Shown here: piece by piece, positions 1-11,838 of the stretch
Position numbering within the stretch: position 1 is the first letter of the stretch
Layout: every line of letters starts with the position of its first letter
Assembly (NCBI RefSeq): GCF_051401765.1
Contig: NW_027480422.1
Location: forward strand, 27,236,001-27,300,000
From: Calliopsis andreniformis
Lineage: Eukaryota; Arthropoda; Insecta; Hymenoptera; Andrenidae
DNA: 64,000 nucleotides
Direction: 5' to 3'
Program-made: the position numbers and the translations under genes
The notes under the pieces: model-generated
Databases searched by the model: none
Seen by the model: the letters and a program-made list of their open reading frames with translations, nothing else
Told to the model about the DNA's origin: nothing

Positions 1-166
1 TATTCGAAGTGGTGGAGCAACGCCCTAGAGTGAAGCCTAGGTTGCCCGGAACGTAGAAATGACCATGTCTTTCACACTGGTTGCAATTATTCCTGTTATA
101 CGATGGAAAAACTGTTGTACTTTTATTATATTTTATGCTTCAGGCGTTGACTTCTAAGGCCGTAGC
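1..166. repeat. Representative satellite monomer
   Basis: One unit, taken from TATTCG to just before the next TATTCG. Numbering from that start: a GC-rich part at about 1-60 contains the CCTAGG palindrome (36-41) and TGCCCGGAACGTAGAAATG (about 43-61). A variable part follows (about 64-100: CCATTACTTTC, CCATAACTTTC or CCAGTACTTTC, then ATTCCTGTTATAC, ATTCGTTTTATAC or ATTCATTTTATAC). A strongly conserved ATACGATGGAAAAACTG lies at about 99-113, then an AT-rich tract (115-138), TCTGGCGTTGACTTCT (about 139-155) and a family-diagnostic tail (156-166: AAGGCCGTAGC, AAGGCCCTAAC or AAGTCCCTAGC). About 41% GC. The reading frame shifts by one base per monomer because 166 is 1 modulo 3. Confidence 0.95.
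17..45. other. Dyad symmetry in the monomer (potential hairpin), first example
   Basis: CCTAG (24-28) and CTAGG (37-41) are perfect reverse complements around an 8-base loop, AGTGAAGC. Outside them GCAA (17-20) pairs with TTGC (42-45), leaving a CGC bulge on the left arm. The same arrangement recurs at the same place in most monomers of families A and B. It is degraded in many family C monomers (CCTTAAG, CCTGG) and in family D monomers with CGTCCAAGAG or CGTCCATGAG plus CCTATG. Dyads are common in centromeric satellites and can form cruciforms; any role here is inference. Confidence 0.6.
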
Positions 167-1109
167 TATTCGATGTGGTGGAGCAATGCCCTAGGGTGAA
201 GCCTAGGAAGCCCGCAACGTAGAAATGACCATATCTATAACACTGTTTGCAATTATTCCTGTTATACGATTGAAAAACTGTTGGATTTATATTGTATTTT
301 ATGCTTCTGGCATTGACTTCTAAGGCCCTAACTATTCGATGTGGTGCAGCAAGGCCCTAGAGTGAAGCCTAGGTTGCCCGGAAAGTAGAAATGACCATAC
401 CTTTCACACTGGTTGCAATTATTCCTGTTATACGATGGAAAAGCTGTTGTATTTATATTGTTTTTCATAGTTATGGCGTTGACTACTAAGGCCGTAGCTA
501 TTCGATGTGGTGGAGCAATGCCCTAGAGTGAAGCCTAGGTTGCCCGGAACGTAGGGATGACCATACCTTTCACACTGGTTGCAATTATTCCTGTTATACG
601 ATGGAAAAACTGTTGTATTTATGTTATATTGTATGCTTCAGACGTTGACTTCTAAGGCCGTAGCTATTCGGTGTTGCGGAGAAACGCCCTAGAGTGAAGC
701 CTAGGTTGCCCGGAAAGTAGAAATGACCATTACCTCCACACTGTTTGCAATTATTCACTTTATACAATGGAAAAACTGTTGTATTTATATTGTTTTTCAT
801 AGTTATGGCGTTGACTTCTAAGGCCGTAGCTATTCGATGTGGTGGAGCAATGCCCTAGAGTGAAGCCAAGGTTGCACGGAACGTAGAAATGACCATACCT
901 TTCACACTGGTTGCAATTATTCATATTATACAGTTGAAAAGCTGTTGTATTTATATTGTATTTTATGCTTCTGGCATTGACTTCTAAGGCCCTAACTATG
1001 CGATGTGGTGCAGCAACGCCCTAGAGTGAAGCCTAGGCTGCCCGGAACGTAGATATGACCATAGCTTTCACACTGGTTGCAATTATTCCTGTTATACGAT
1101 GGAAAAACT

Positions 1110-1939
1110 GTTGTATTTATGTTATATTGTATGATTCAGACGTTGACTTCTAAGGCCGTAGCTATTCGGTGTGGCGGAGAAACGCCCTAGAGTGAAGCCT
1201 AGGATGCCCGGAAAGTAGAAATGACCATTACCTCCACACTGTTTGCAATTATTCATTTTATACAATGGAAAAACTGTTGTATTTATATTGTTTTTCATAG
1301 TTATGGCGTTGACTTCTAAGGCCGTAGCTATTCGATGTGGTGGACCAATGCCCTAGAGTGAAGCCTAGTATGCCCGCAACGTAGAAATGACCATACCTTT
1401 CACACTGTTTGCAATTATTCCTGTTATACGATTGAAAAACTGTTTTATCTATATTGTGTTTTATGCTTCTGGCGTTGACTTCTAAGGCCGCAGCTATTCG
1501 ATGTGGTGGAGAAACGCCCTAGAGTGAAGCCTAGATTGCCCGGAAAGTAGAAATGACCATACCTTTCACACTGGTTGCAATTATTCCTGTTATACGATGG
1601 AAAAGCTGTTGTATTTGTATTGTATTTTATGCTTCTGGCGTTGACTTCTGAGGCCCTAACTATTCGCTCTGGTTGAACGACGCCCTAGAGTGATGCCTAG
1701 GTACCCCGGATCGTAGAAATGACCATTACTTGCACACTGGATGCAATTATTCGTTTTATACGATGGAAAAACTGTTGTATTTATATTGTATTTTATGCTT
1801 CTGGCGTTGACTTCTTAGGCCCTAACTGTTCGATCTGGTGGAGCAACGCCCTAGAGTGTAGCCTAGGTTGCCCGGAATGTAGAAATGACCATCACTTTCA
1901 CACTGGTTGCAATTATTCTTGTTATACGATGGAAAAACT
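1110..1939. repeat. 830-bp five-monomer sub-repeat within HOR A, unit a
   Basis: A 5-monomer block beginning in the TTGTATTTATGTTATATTG tract is followed directly by a near-identical block at 1940-2769. The tandem pair is present again in HOR copy 2 (about 5259-6918). The distinctive TATTCGCTCTGGTTGAACG monomer occurs once per block (1661 and 2491). Confidence 0.88.
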
Positions 1940-2769
1940 GTTGTATTTATGTTATATTGTATGATTCAGACGTTGACTTCTAAGGCCGTAGCTATTCGGT
2001 GTGGCGGAGAAACGCCCTAGAGTGAAGCCTAGGTTGCCCGGAAAGTAGAAATGACCATTACCTCCACACTGTTTGCAATTATTCATTTTATACAATGGAA
2101 AAACTGTTGTATTTATATTGTTTTTCATAGTTATGGCGTTGACTTCTAAGGCCGTAGCTATTCGATGTGGTGGACCAATGCCCTAGAGTGAAGCCTAGTA
2201 TGCCCGCAACGTAGAAATGACCATACCTTTCACACTGTTTGCAATTATTCCTGTTATACGATTGAAAAACTGTTATATCTATATTGTGTTTTATGCTTCT
2301 GGCGTTGACTTCTAAGGCCGCAGCTATTCGATGTGGTGGAGAAACGCCCTAGAGTGAAGCCTAGATTGCCCGGAAAGTAGATATGACCATACCTTTCACA
2401 CTGGTTGCAATTATTCCTGTTATACGATGGAAAAGCTGTTGTATTTGTATTGTATTTTATGCTTCTGGCGTTGACTTCTGAGGCCCTAACTATTCGCTCT
2501 GGTTGAACGACGCCCTAGAGTGATGCCTAGGTACCCCGGATCGTAGAAATGACCATTACTTGCACACTGGATGCAATTATTCGTTTTACACGATGGAAAA
2601 ACTGTTGTATTTATATTGTATTTTATGCTTCTGGCGTTGACTTCTTAGGCCCTAACTATTCGATCTGGTGGAGCAACGCCCTAGAGTGTAGCCTAGGTTG
2701 CCCGGAATGTAGAAATGACCATCACTTTCACACTGGTTGCAATTATTCTTGTTATACGATGGAAAAACT
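1940..2769. repeat. 830-bp five-monomer sub-repeat within HOR A, unit b
   Basis: Second unit of the tandem pair, offset 830 bp from the first, with few differences (for example TTTTACACGATGG for TTTTATACGATGG near 2585). It shows that HOR A itself arose by duplication of a 5-monomer block before the 4 kb unit was duplicated. Confidence 0.88.
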
Positions 2770-3553
2770 GTTGTATTTATTTTGTATTTTATGCCGCTGG
2801 CGTTGACTCCTAAGGCCGTAGCTATTCGAAGTGGTGGAGCAACGCCCTAGAGTGAAGCCTAGGTTGCCCGGAACGTAGAAACGACCATGTCTTTAACACT
2901 GTTTGCAATTATTCCTGTTATACGATTGAAAAACTGTTGTATTTATATTGTATTTTATGCTTCTGGCGTTGGCTTCTAAGGCCGCAGCTATTCAATGTGG
3001 TGGAGCAGCGCCCTAGAGTGAAGCCTAGGTTGCCCGAACGTAGAAATGACCATACCTTTCACACTGGTTGCACTTACTCATTTTATGCGATGGAAAAACT
3101 GTTGTACATATATCGTATTTTATGCATCTGGCATTGACTTCTTAGGCCCTAACTATTCGATCTGGTGGACCAACGCCCTAGAGTGAAGCCTAGGTTGCCC
3201 GGAACGTAGGAATGACCATAACATTCATACTGGTTGCAATTATACGTTTTATACGATGGAAAAACTGTTGTATTTATATTATATTTTATGCTTCAGACGT
3301 TGACTTCTAAGGAAGTAGCTATTCGTTGTGGTGGAGAAACGCCCTAGAGTGAAGCCTAGGATGCCCGCAACGTAGAAATGACCATGTCTTTCACACTGGT
3401 TGCAATTATTCCTGTTGTACGATGGAAAGAGTGTTGTATTTATATTGTATTTTATGCTTCTGGCGTTGACTTCTAAGGCCGCAGCTATTCGATGTGGTGG
3501 AGCAACGCCCTAGAGTGAAGCCTAGGTTGCCCGGAACGTAGAAATGACCATAG

Positions 3554-4217
3554 CTTTCACACTGGTTGCAATTATTCCTGTTATACAAGGGAAGAACTGT
3601 TGTATTTATATTGTATTTTATGCTTCTGGCGTTGACTTCTTAGGCCCTAACTATTCGATCTGGTGGAGCATGGCCCTAGAGTGAAGCCTAGGTTACCCGG
3701 AATGCTGAAATGACCATCACTTTCACACTGGTTGCAATTATTCTTGTTATACGATGGAAAAACTGTTGTATTTATTTTGTATTTTATGCCGCTGGCGTTG
3801 ACTCCTAAGGCCGTAGCTATTCGAAGTGGTGGAGCAACGCCCTAGAGTGAAGCCTAGGTTGCCCGGAACGTAGAAATGACTATGTCTTTCACACTGGTTG
3901 CAATTATTCCTGTTATACAAGGGAAGAACTGTTGTATTTATATTGTATTTTATGCTTCTGGCGTTGACTTCTTAGGCCCTAACTATTCGATCTGGTGGAG
4001 CATGGCCCTAGAGTGAAGCCTAGGTTACCCGGAATGCTGAAATGACCATCACTTTCACACTGGTTGCAATTATTCTTGTTATACGATGGAAAAACTGTTG
4101 TATTTATTTTGTATTTTATGCCGCTGGCGTTGACTACTAAGGCCGTAGCTATTCGAAGTGGTGGAGCAACGCCCTAGAGTGAAGCCTAGGTTGCCCGGAA
4201 CGTAGAAATGACCATGT
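3554..4217. repeat. 332-bp dimer tandem duplication private to HOR A copy 1
   Basis: Bases 3554-3885 are repeated at 3886-4217, including the unusual ATACAAGGGAAGAACTG and ATGGCCCTAGAG variants, with about two substitutions. Copies 2 and 3 have a single version: from 8133 the GACTATGTC monomer continues directly into the next HOR unit. The monomer at 3818-3983 is therefore a hybrid created by unequal exchange within the shared CTTTCACACTGGTTGC stretch. Confidence 0.85.
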
Positions 4218-7200
4218 CTTTCACACTGGTTGCAATTATTCCTGTTATACGATGGAAAAACTGTTGTACTTTTATTATATTTTATGCTTCAGGCGTTGAC
4301 TTCTAAGGCCGTAGCTATTCGATGTGGTGGAGCAATGCCCTAGAGTGAAGCCTAGGAAGCCCGCAACGTAGAAATGACCATATCTATAACACTGTTTGCA
4401 ATTATTCCTGTTATACGATTGAAAAACTGTTGGATTTATATTGTATTTTATGCTTCTGGCATTGACTTCTAAGGCCCTAACTATTCGATGTGGTGCAGCA
4501 AGGCCCTAGAGTGAAGCCTAGGTTGCCCGGAAAGTAGAAATGACCATACCTTTCACACTGGTTGCAATTATTCCTGTTATACGATGGAAAAGCTGTTGTA
4601 TTTATATTGTTTTTCATAGTTATGGCGTTGACTACTAAGGCCGTAGCTATTCGATGTGGTGGAGCAATGCCCTAGAGTGAAGCCTAGGTTGCCCGGAACG
4701 TAGGGATGACCATACCTTTCACACTGGTTGCAATTATTCCTGTTATACGATGGAAAAACTGTTGTATTTATGTTATATTGTATGCTTCAGACGTTGACTT
4801 CTAAGGCCGTAGCTATTCGGTGTTGCGGAGAAACGCCCTAGAGTGAAGCCTAGGTTGCCCGGAAAGTAGAAATGACCATTACCTCCACACTGTTTGCAAT
4901 TATTCACTTTATACAATGGAAAAACTGTTGTATTTATATTGTTTTTCATAGTTATGGCGTTGACTTCTAAGGCCGTAGCTATTCGATGTGGTGGAGCAAT
5001 GCCCTAGAGTGAAGCCAAGGTTGCACGGAACGTAGAAATGACCATACCTTTCACACTGGTTGCAATTATTCATATTATACAGTTGAAAAGCTGTTGTATT
5101 TATATTGTATTTTATGATTCTGGCATTGACTTCTAAGGCCCTAACTATGCGATGTGGTGCAGCAACGCCCTAGAGTGAAGCCTAGGCTGCCCGGAACGTA
5201 GATATGACCATAGCTTTCACACTGGTTGCAATTATTCCTGTTATACGATGGAAAAACTGTTGTATTTATGTTATATTGTATGATTCAGACGTTGACTTCT
5301 AAGGCCGTAGCTATTCGGTGTGGCGGAGAAACGCCCTAGAGTGAAGCCTAGGATGCCCGGAAAGTAGAAATGACCATTACCTCCACACTGTTTGCAATTA
5401 TTCATTTTATACAATGGAAAAACTGTTGTATTTATATTGTTTTTCATAGTTATGGCGTTGACTTCTAAGGCCGTAGCTATTCGATGTGGTGGACCAATGC
5501 CCTAGAGTGAAGCCTAGTATGCCCGCAACGTAGAAATGACCATACCTTTCACACTGTTTGCAATTATTCCTGTTATACGATTGAAAAACTGTTTTATCTA
5601 TATTGTGTTTTATGCTTCTGGCGTTGACTTCTAAGGCCGCAGCTATTCGATGTGGTGGAGAAACGCCCTAGAGTGAAGCCTAGATTGCCCGGAAAGTAGA
5701 AATGACCATACCTTTCACACTGGTTGCAATTATTCCTGTTATACGATGGAAAAGCTGTTGTATTTGTATTGTATTTTATGCTTCTGGCGTTGACTTCTGA
5801 GGCCCTAACTATTCGCTCTGGTTGAACGACGCCCTAGAGTGATGCCTAGGTACCCCGGATCGTAGAAATGACCATTACTTGCACACTGGATGCAATTATT
5901 CGTTTTATACGATGGAAAAACTGTTGTATTTATATTGTATTTTATGCTTCTGGCGTTGACTTCTTAGGCCCTAACTGTTCGATCTGGTGGAGCAACGCCC
6001 TAGAGTGTAGCCTAGGTTGCCCGGAATGTAGAAATGACCATCACTTTCACACTGGTTGCAATTATTCTTGTTATACGATGGAAAAACTGTTGTATTTATG
6101 TTATATTGTATGATTCAGACGTTGACTTCTAAGGCCGTAGCTATTCGGTGTGGCGGAGAAACGCCCTAGAGTGAAGCCTAGGTTGCCCGGAAAGTAGAAA
6201 TGACCATTACCTCCACACTGTTTGCAATTATTCATTTTATACAATGGAAAAACTGTTGTATTTATATTGTTTTTCATAGTTATGGCGTTGACTTCTAAGG
6301 CCGTAGCTATTCGATGTGGTGGACCAATGCCCTAGAGTGAAGCCTAGTATGCCCGCAACGTAGAAATGACCATACCTTTCACACTGTTTGCAATTATTCC
6401 TGTTATACGATTGAAAAACTGTTATATCTATATTGTGTTTTATGCTTCTGGCGTTGACTTCTAAGGCCGCAGCTATTCGATGTGGTGGAGAAACGCCCTA
6501 GAGTGAAGCCTAGATTGCCCGGAAAGTAGATATGACCATACCTTTCACACTGGTTGCAATTATTCCTGTTATACGATGGAAAAGCTGTTGTATTTGTATT
6601 GTATTTTATGCTTCTGGCGTTGACTTCTGAGGCCCTAACTATTCGCTCTGGTTGAACGACGCCCTAGAGTGATGCCTAGGTACCCCGGATCGTAGAAATG
6701 ACCATTACTTGCACACTGGATGCAATTATTCGTTTTACACGATGGAAAAACTGTTGTATTTATATTGTATTTTATGCTTCTGGCGTTGACTTCTTAGGCC
6801 CTAACTATTCGATCTGGTGGAGCAACGCCCTAGAGTGTAGCCTAGGTTGCCCGGAATGTAGAAATGACCATCACTTTCACACTGGTTGCAATTATTCTTG
6901 TTATACGATGGAAAAACTGTTGTATTTATTTTGTATTTTATGCCGCTGGCGTTGACTCCTAAGGCCGTAGCTATTCGAAGTGGTGGAGCAACGCCCTAGA
7001 GTGAAGCCTAGGTTGCCCGGAACGTAGAAACGACCATGTCTTTCACACTGGTTGCAATTATTCCTGTTACACGATGGAAAAACTGTTGTACTTTTATTAT
7101 ATTTTATGCTTCAGGCGTTGACTTCTAAGGCCGTAGCTATTCGATGTGGTGGAGCAATGCCCTAGAGTGAAGCCTAGGATGCCCGCAACGTAGAAATGAC

Positions 7201-8132
7201 CATATCTTTAACACTGTTTGCAATTATTCCTGTTATACGATTGAAAAACTGTTGTATTTATATTGTATTTTATGCTTCTGGCGTTGGCTTCTAAGGCCGT
7301 AGCTATTCAATGTGGTGGAGCAGCGCCCTAGAGTGAAGCCTAGGTTGCCCGAACGTAGAAATGACCATACCTTTCACACTGGTTGCACTTACTCATTTTA
7401 TGCGATGGAAAAACTGTTGTACATATATCGTATTTTATGCATCTGGCATTGACTTCTTAGGCCCTAACTATTCGATCTGGTGGACCAACGCCCTAGAGTG
7501 AAGCCTAGGTTGCCCGGAACGTAGGAATGACCATAACATTCATACTGGTTGCAATTATACGTTTTATACGATGGAAAAACTGTTGTATTTATATTATATT
7601 TTATGCTTCAGACGTTGACTTCTAAGGAAGTAGCTATTCGTTGTGGTGGAGAAACGCCCTAGAGTGAAGCCTAGGATGCCCGCAACGTAGAAATGACCAT
7701 GTCTTTCACACTGGTTGCAATTATTCCTGTTGTACGATGGAAAGAGTGTTGTATTTATATTGTATTTTATGCTTCTGGCGTTGACTTCTAAGGCCGCAGC
7801 TATTCGATGTGGTGGAGCAACGCCCTAGAGTGAAGCCTAGGTTGCCCGGAACGTAGAAATGACCATAGCTTTCACACTGGTTGCAATTATTCCTGTTATA
7901 CAAGGGAAGAACTGTTGTATTTATATTGTATTTTATGCTTCTGGCGTTGACTTCTTAGGCCCTAACTATTCGATCTGGTGGAGCATGGCCCTAGAGTGAA
8001 GCCTAGGTTACCCGGAATGCTGAAATGACCATCACTTTCACACTGGTTGCAATTATTCTTGTTATACGATGGAAAAACTGTTGTATTTATTTTGTATTTT
8101 ATGCCGCTGGCGTTGACTCCTAAGGCCGTAGC
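4150..8132. repeat. HOR A, copy 2 (24 monomers, 3,983 bp)
   Basis: Matches copy 1 at an offset of 4,149 bp as far as about 7040. After an additional monomer (about 7138-7303, absent from copy 1) it matches at 4,315 bp to 8132. It carries the same 165 bp monomer (7304-7468), so that 1 bp loss predates the duplication. It lacks the two-monomer duplication seen in copy 1, so copy 2 probably shows the older order. Confidence 0.93.
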
Positions 8133-9840
8133 TATTCGAAGTGGTGGAGCAACGCCCTAGAGTGAAGCCTAGGTTGCCCGGAACGTAGAAATGACTATGT
8201 CTTTCACACTGGTTGCAATTATTCCTGTTATACGATGGAAAAACTGTTGTACTTTTATTATATTTTATGCTTCAGGCGTTGACTTCTAAGGCCGTAGCTA
8301 TTCGATGTGGTGGAGCAACGCCCTAGAGTGAAGCCTAGGTTGCCCGGAACGTAGAAATGACCATACCTTTCACACTGGTTGCAATTATTCCTGTTATACG
8401 ATGGAAAAGCTGTTGTATTTATATTGTTTTTCATAGTTATGGCGTTGACTTCTAAGGCCGTAGCTATTCGATGTGGTGGAGCAATGCCCTAGAGTGAAGC
8501 CTAGGTTGCCCGGAACGTAGAGATGACCATACCTTTCACACTGGTTGCAATTATTCCTGTTATACGATGGAAAAACTGTTGTATTTATGTTATATTGTAT
8601 GCTTCAGACGTTGACTTCTAAGGCCGTAGCTATTCGGTGTTGCGGAGAAACGCCCTAGAGTGAAGCCTAGGTTGCCCGGAAAGTAGAAATGACCATTACC
8701 TCCACACTGTTTGCAATTATTCATTTTATACAATGGAAAAACTGTTGTATTTATATTGTTTTTCATAGTTATGGCGTTGACTTCTAAGGCCGTAGCTATT
8801 GGATGTGGTGGAGCAATGCCCTAGAGTGAAGCCAAGGCTGCCCGGAACGTAGATATGACCATAGCTTTCACACTGGTTGCAATTATTCCTGTTATACGAT
8901 GCAAAAACTGTTGTATTTATGTTATATTGTATGATTCAGACGTTGACTTCTAAGGCCGTATCTATTCGGTGTGGCGGAGAAACGCCCTAGAGTGAAGCCT
9001 AGGTTGCCCGGAAAGTAGAAATGACCATTACCTCCACACTGTTTGCAATTATTCATTTTATACAATGGAAAAACTGTTGTATTTATATTGTTTTTCATAG
9101 TTATGGCGTTGACTTCTAAGGCCGTAGCTATTCGATGTGGTGGACCAATGCCCTAGAGTGAAGCCTAGTATGCCCGCAACGTAGAAATGACCATACCTTT
9201 CACACTGTTTGCAATTATTCCTGTTATACGATTGAAAAACTGTTTTATCTATATTGTGTTTTATGCTTCTGGCGTTGACTTCTAAGGCCGCAGCTATTCG
9301 ATGTGGTGGAGAAACGCCCTAGAGTGAAGCCTAGATTGCCCGGAAAGTAGAAATGACCATACCTTTCACACTGGTTGCAATTATTCCTGTTATACGATGG
9401 AAAAGCTGTTGTATTTGTATTGTATTTTATGCTTCTGGCGTTGACTTCTGAGGCCCTAACTATTCGCTCTGGTTGAACGACGCCCTAGAGTGATGCCTAG
9501 GTACCCCGGATCGTAGAAATGACCATTACTTGCACACTGGATGCAATTATTCGTTTTATACGATGGAAAAACTGTTGTATTTATATTGTATTTTATGCTT
9601 CTGGCGTTGACTTCTTAGGCCCTAACTGTTCGATCTGGTGGAGCAACGCCCTAGAGTGTAGCCTAGGTTGCCCGGAATGTAGAAATGACCATCACTTTCA
9701 CACTGGTTGCAATTATTCTTGTTATACGATGGAAAAACTGTTGTATTTATGTTATATTGTATGATTCAGACGTTGACTTCTAAGGCCGTAGCTATTCGGT
9801 GTGGCGGAGAAACGCCCTAGAGTGAAGCCTAGGTTGCCCG
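8133..9840. repeat. HOR A, copy 3 (partial, about 10 monomers)
   Basis: Starts with the TATTCGAAGTGG monomer that also begins copies 1 and 2. It follows the same monomer order but lacks two monomers: 8299-8464 and 8797-8962 are each hybrids of two successive monomers of the full unit. From 8963 it matches copy 1 at an offset of 7,800 bp up to about 9840. There the GGAAAGTAG expected from copy 1 becomes CCCGTATCGTAG and the match stops. This is the right edge of HOR A. Confidence 0.9.
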
Positions 9841-11838
9841 TATCGTAGAAATGACCATAACTTTCATACCTGTTGCAATTATTCGTTTTATACCGTGGAA
9901 AAACTGTTGTATTTATATTGTGTTTTATGCGTCTGGAGTTGTTTTCTAAGGCCCTAACTATTCGGCCTGGTGGACCAACGCCCTAGAGTGAAGCCTAGGT
10001 TGCACGGAACGTAGAAATGCCCATTACCTTCACACTGGTTGTAATTATTCCTGTTATACGATGGAATAACTGTTGTATATTTATTTTATTTTGTGATTCT
10101 GGCATTGACTTCTAAGGTCCTAGCTATTCGATCTGGTGGAGCAACGCTCGATAGTGAAGCCTAGGTTGCCCGGTACTTAGAAATGACCATCTCCTTCTCT
10201 CTGGTTGCAATTATTCCTGTTATACGATGGAAAAACTGTGGTATTTATATTGTATTTTATGCTTCTGGCGTAGGCTTCTTAGGCCCTAACTATTCGATCT
10301 GGGGGAACCACGCCCTAGACTGAAGCCTAGGTTGCCCGGAACGTAGAAATGACCATCACTTTCACACTGGTTGCAATTATTCCTGTTATACAAGGGAAAA
10401 ACTGATGTATTTATATAGTATTTTATGCTTCTGGCGTTGACATCCTGGGCCCTAACTATTCTATCTGGAGGAGTAACGCCCTAGAGTGAAGGCTAGGTTG
10501 CCCGGAATGCAGAAATAACCATCACTTTCACACTGGTTGCAATTATTCCTGTTATACGATGGACAAACTGTTGGATTTTTAATGTACTTTATGCTTCTGG
10601 CGTTGACTTCTAAGGCCCTATGTATTCGATCTGGTGGAGCAATGTTTCAGTGTTAAGTCTACGATGCCTGGAACGTAGAAATGGCCATTGCTTTCACACT
10701 GGTTGCAATTATTCGTTTTATACGTTGGAAAAACTGTTGTACATATATCGTATTTTATGCTTCTGGCGTTGACTTCTTAGGCCCAAACTTTTCGATCTGG
10801 TGGAGCAACGCCCTAGGGTGAAGCCTAGGTTGCCCGGTACGTAGAAATGACCATAACTTTCATGCTGGTTGCAATTATTCGTCTTATACGATGGAAATAC
10901 TGTTGTATTTATATTGTATTTTATGCGTCTGGAGTTGTTTTCTAAGGCCCTAACTATTCGACCTGGTGGAGCAACTCGCTAGAGTGAAGCCTAGGTTGCC
11001 CGGAACGTAGAAATGACCATAACTTTCATACTGGTTGCAATTATTCGTTTTATACGATGGAAAAACTGTTGTATTTATATGTATTTTATGCGTCTGGAGT
11101 TGTTTCCTAAGCCCCCAGCTATTCGATCTGGTGGAGCAACGCTCTAGAGTGAAGCCTAGGTTGTCCGGAACATAGAAATGACCGTATCTTTCACACAGTT
11201 AGCAATCATTCCTGTTATACGGTGGAAAAGCTGTTGTATTTATATTGTATTTAATGCTTCTGGCGTTGACTTCTAAGGCCGTAGCTATTCGATGTGGTGG
11301 AGCAACGCTCTATAGTGAAGCCTAGGTTGCCCGGAACGTAGAAATGACCATTACTTCCACACTGTTTGCAATTATTCATTTTATACGATGGAAAAACTGT
11401 TGTACATATATCGTATTTTATGCTTCTGGCGTTGGCTTCTTAGGCCCTAACTATTCGGTCTGTTGGAGCAACACCCTAGGGTGAAGCCTAGGTTGCCCGG
11501 AACGTAGAAATGGTCATAACTATCAGACTGGTTGCAATTATTCGTTTTATACGATGGAAAGACTGTTGTAATTATATTCTATTATATAGTTATGGCGTTG
11601 TCTTCTAGGGCCGTAGCTATTCGATGTGTTTGAGCAACGCCCTAGAGTGAAGCCTAGGTTACCCGGAACGTAGAAATGACCATAGCTTTCATACTGGTTG
11701 TAATTGTTCGTTTTATACGATTGAATAACTGTTGTATTTATTCTGTATTTGGTGCTCCTGGCGTTGACTTCTTTGGCCCTAACATTTGGATCTGGTGGAG
11801 CAACACCCTAGAGTGAAGCCTAGGTTGCCCGGAACGTA

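Larger units (their letters stand above)
1..4149. repeat. HOR A, copy 1 (25 monomers, 4,149 bp)
   Basis: Bases from 1 onward reappear from 4150 onward with only occasional substitutions, for example G at 196 where copy 2 has A, and C at 968 where copy 2 has A. The unit is 25 monomers, one of them 165 bp (2989-3153, lacking a G in TTGCCCGGAACG). Compared with copy 2 this copy lacks one monomer near 2890 and carries a 332 bp duplication at 3554-4217. Monomers are mostly of the GTAGC tail / TTCGATGTGG head type. Nothing but satellite is present. Confidence 0.93.

Noticed and set aside
1..9840. CRISPR array (regularly spaced repeats).
   Set aside because: There are no unique spacers: the whole 166-bp unit is repeated, far longer than a CRISPR repeat, and with higher-order structure.
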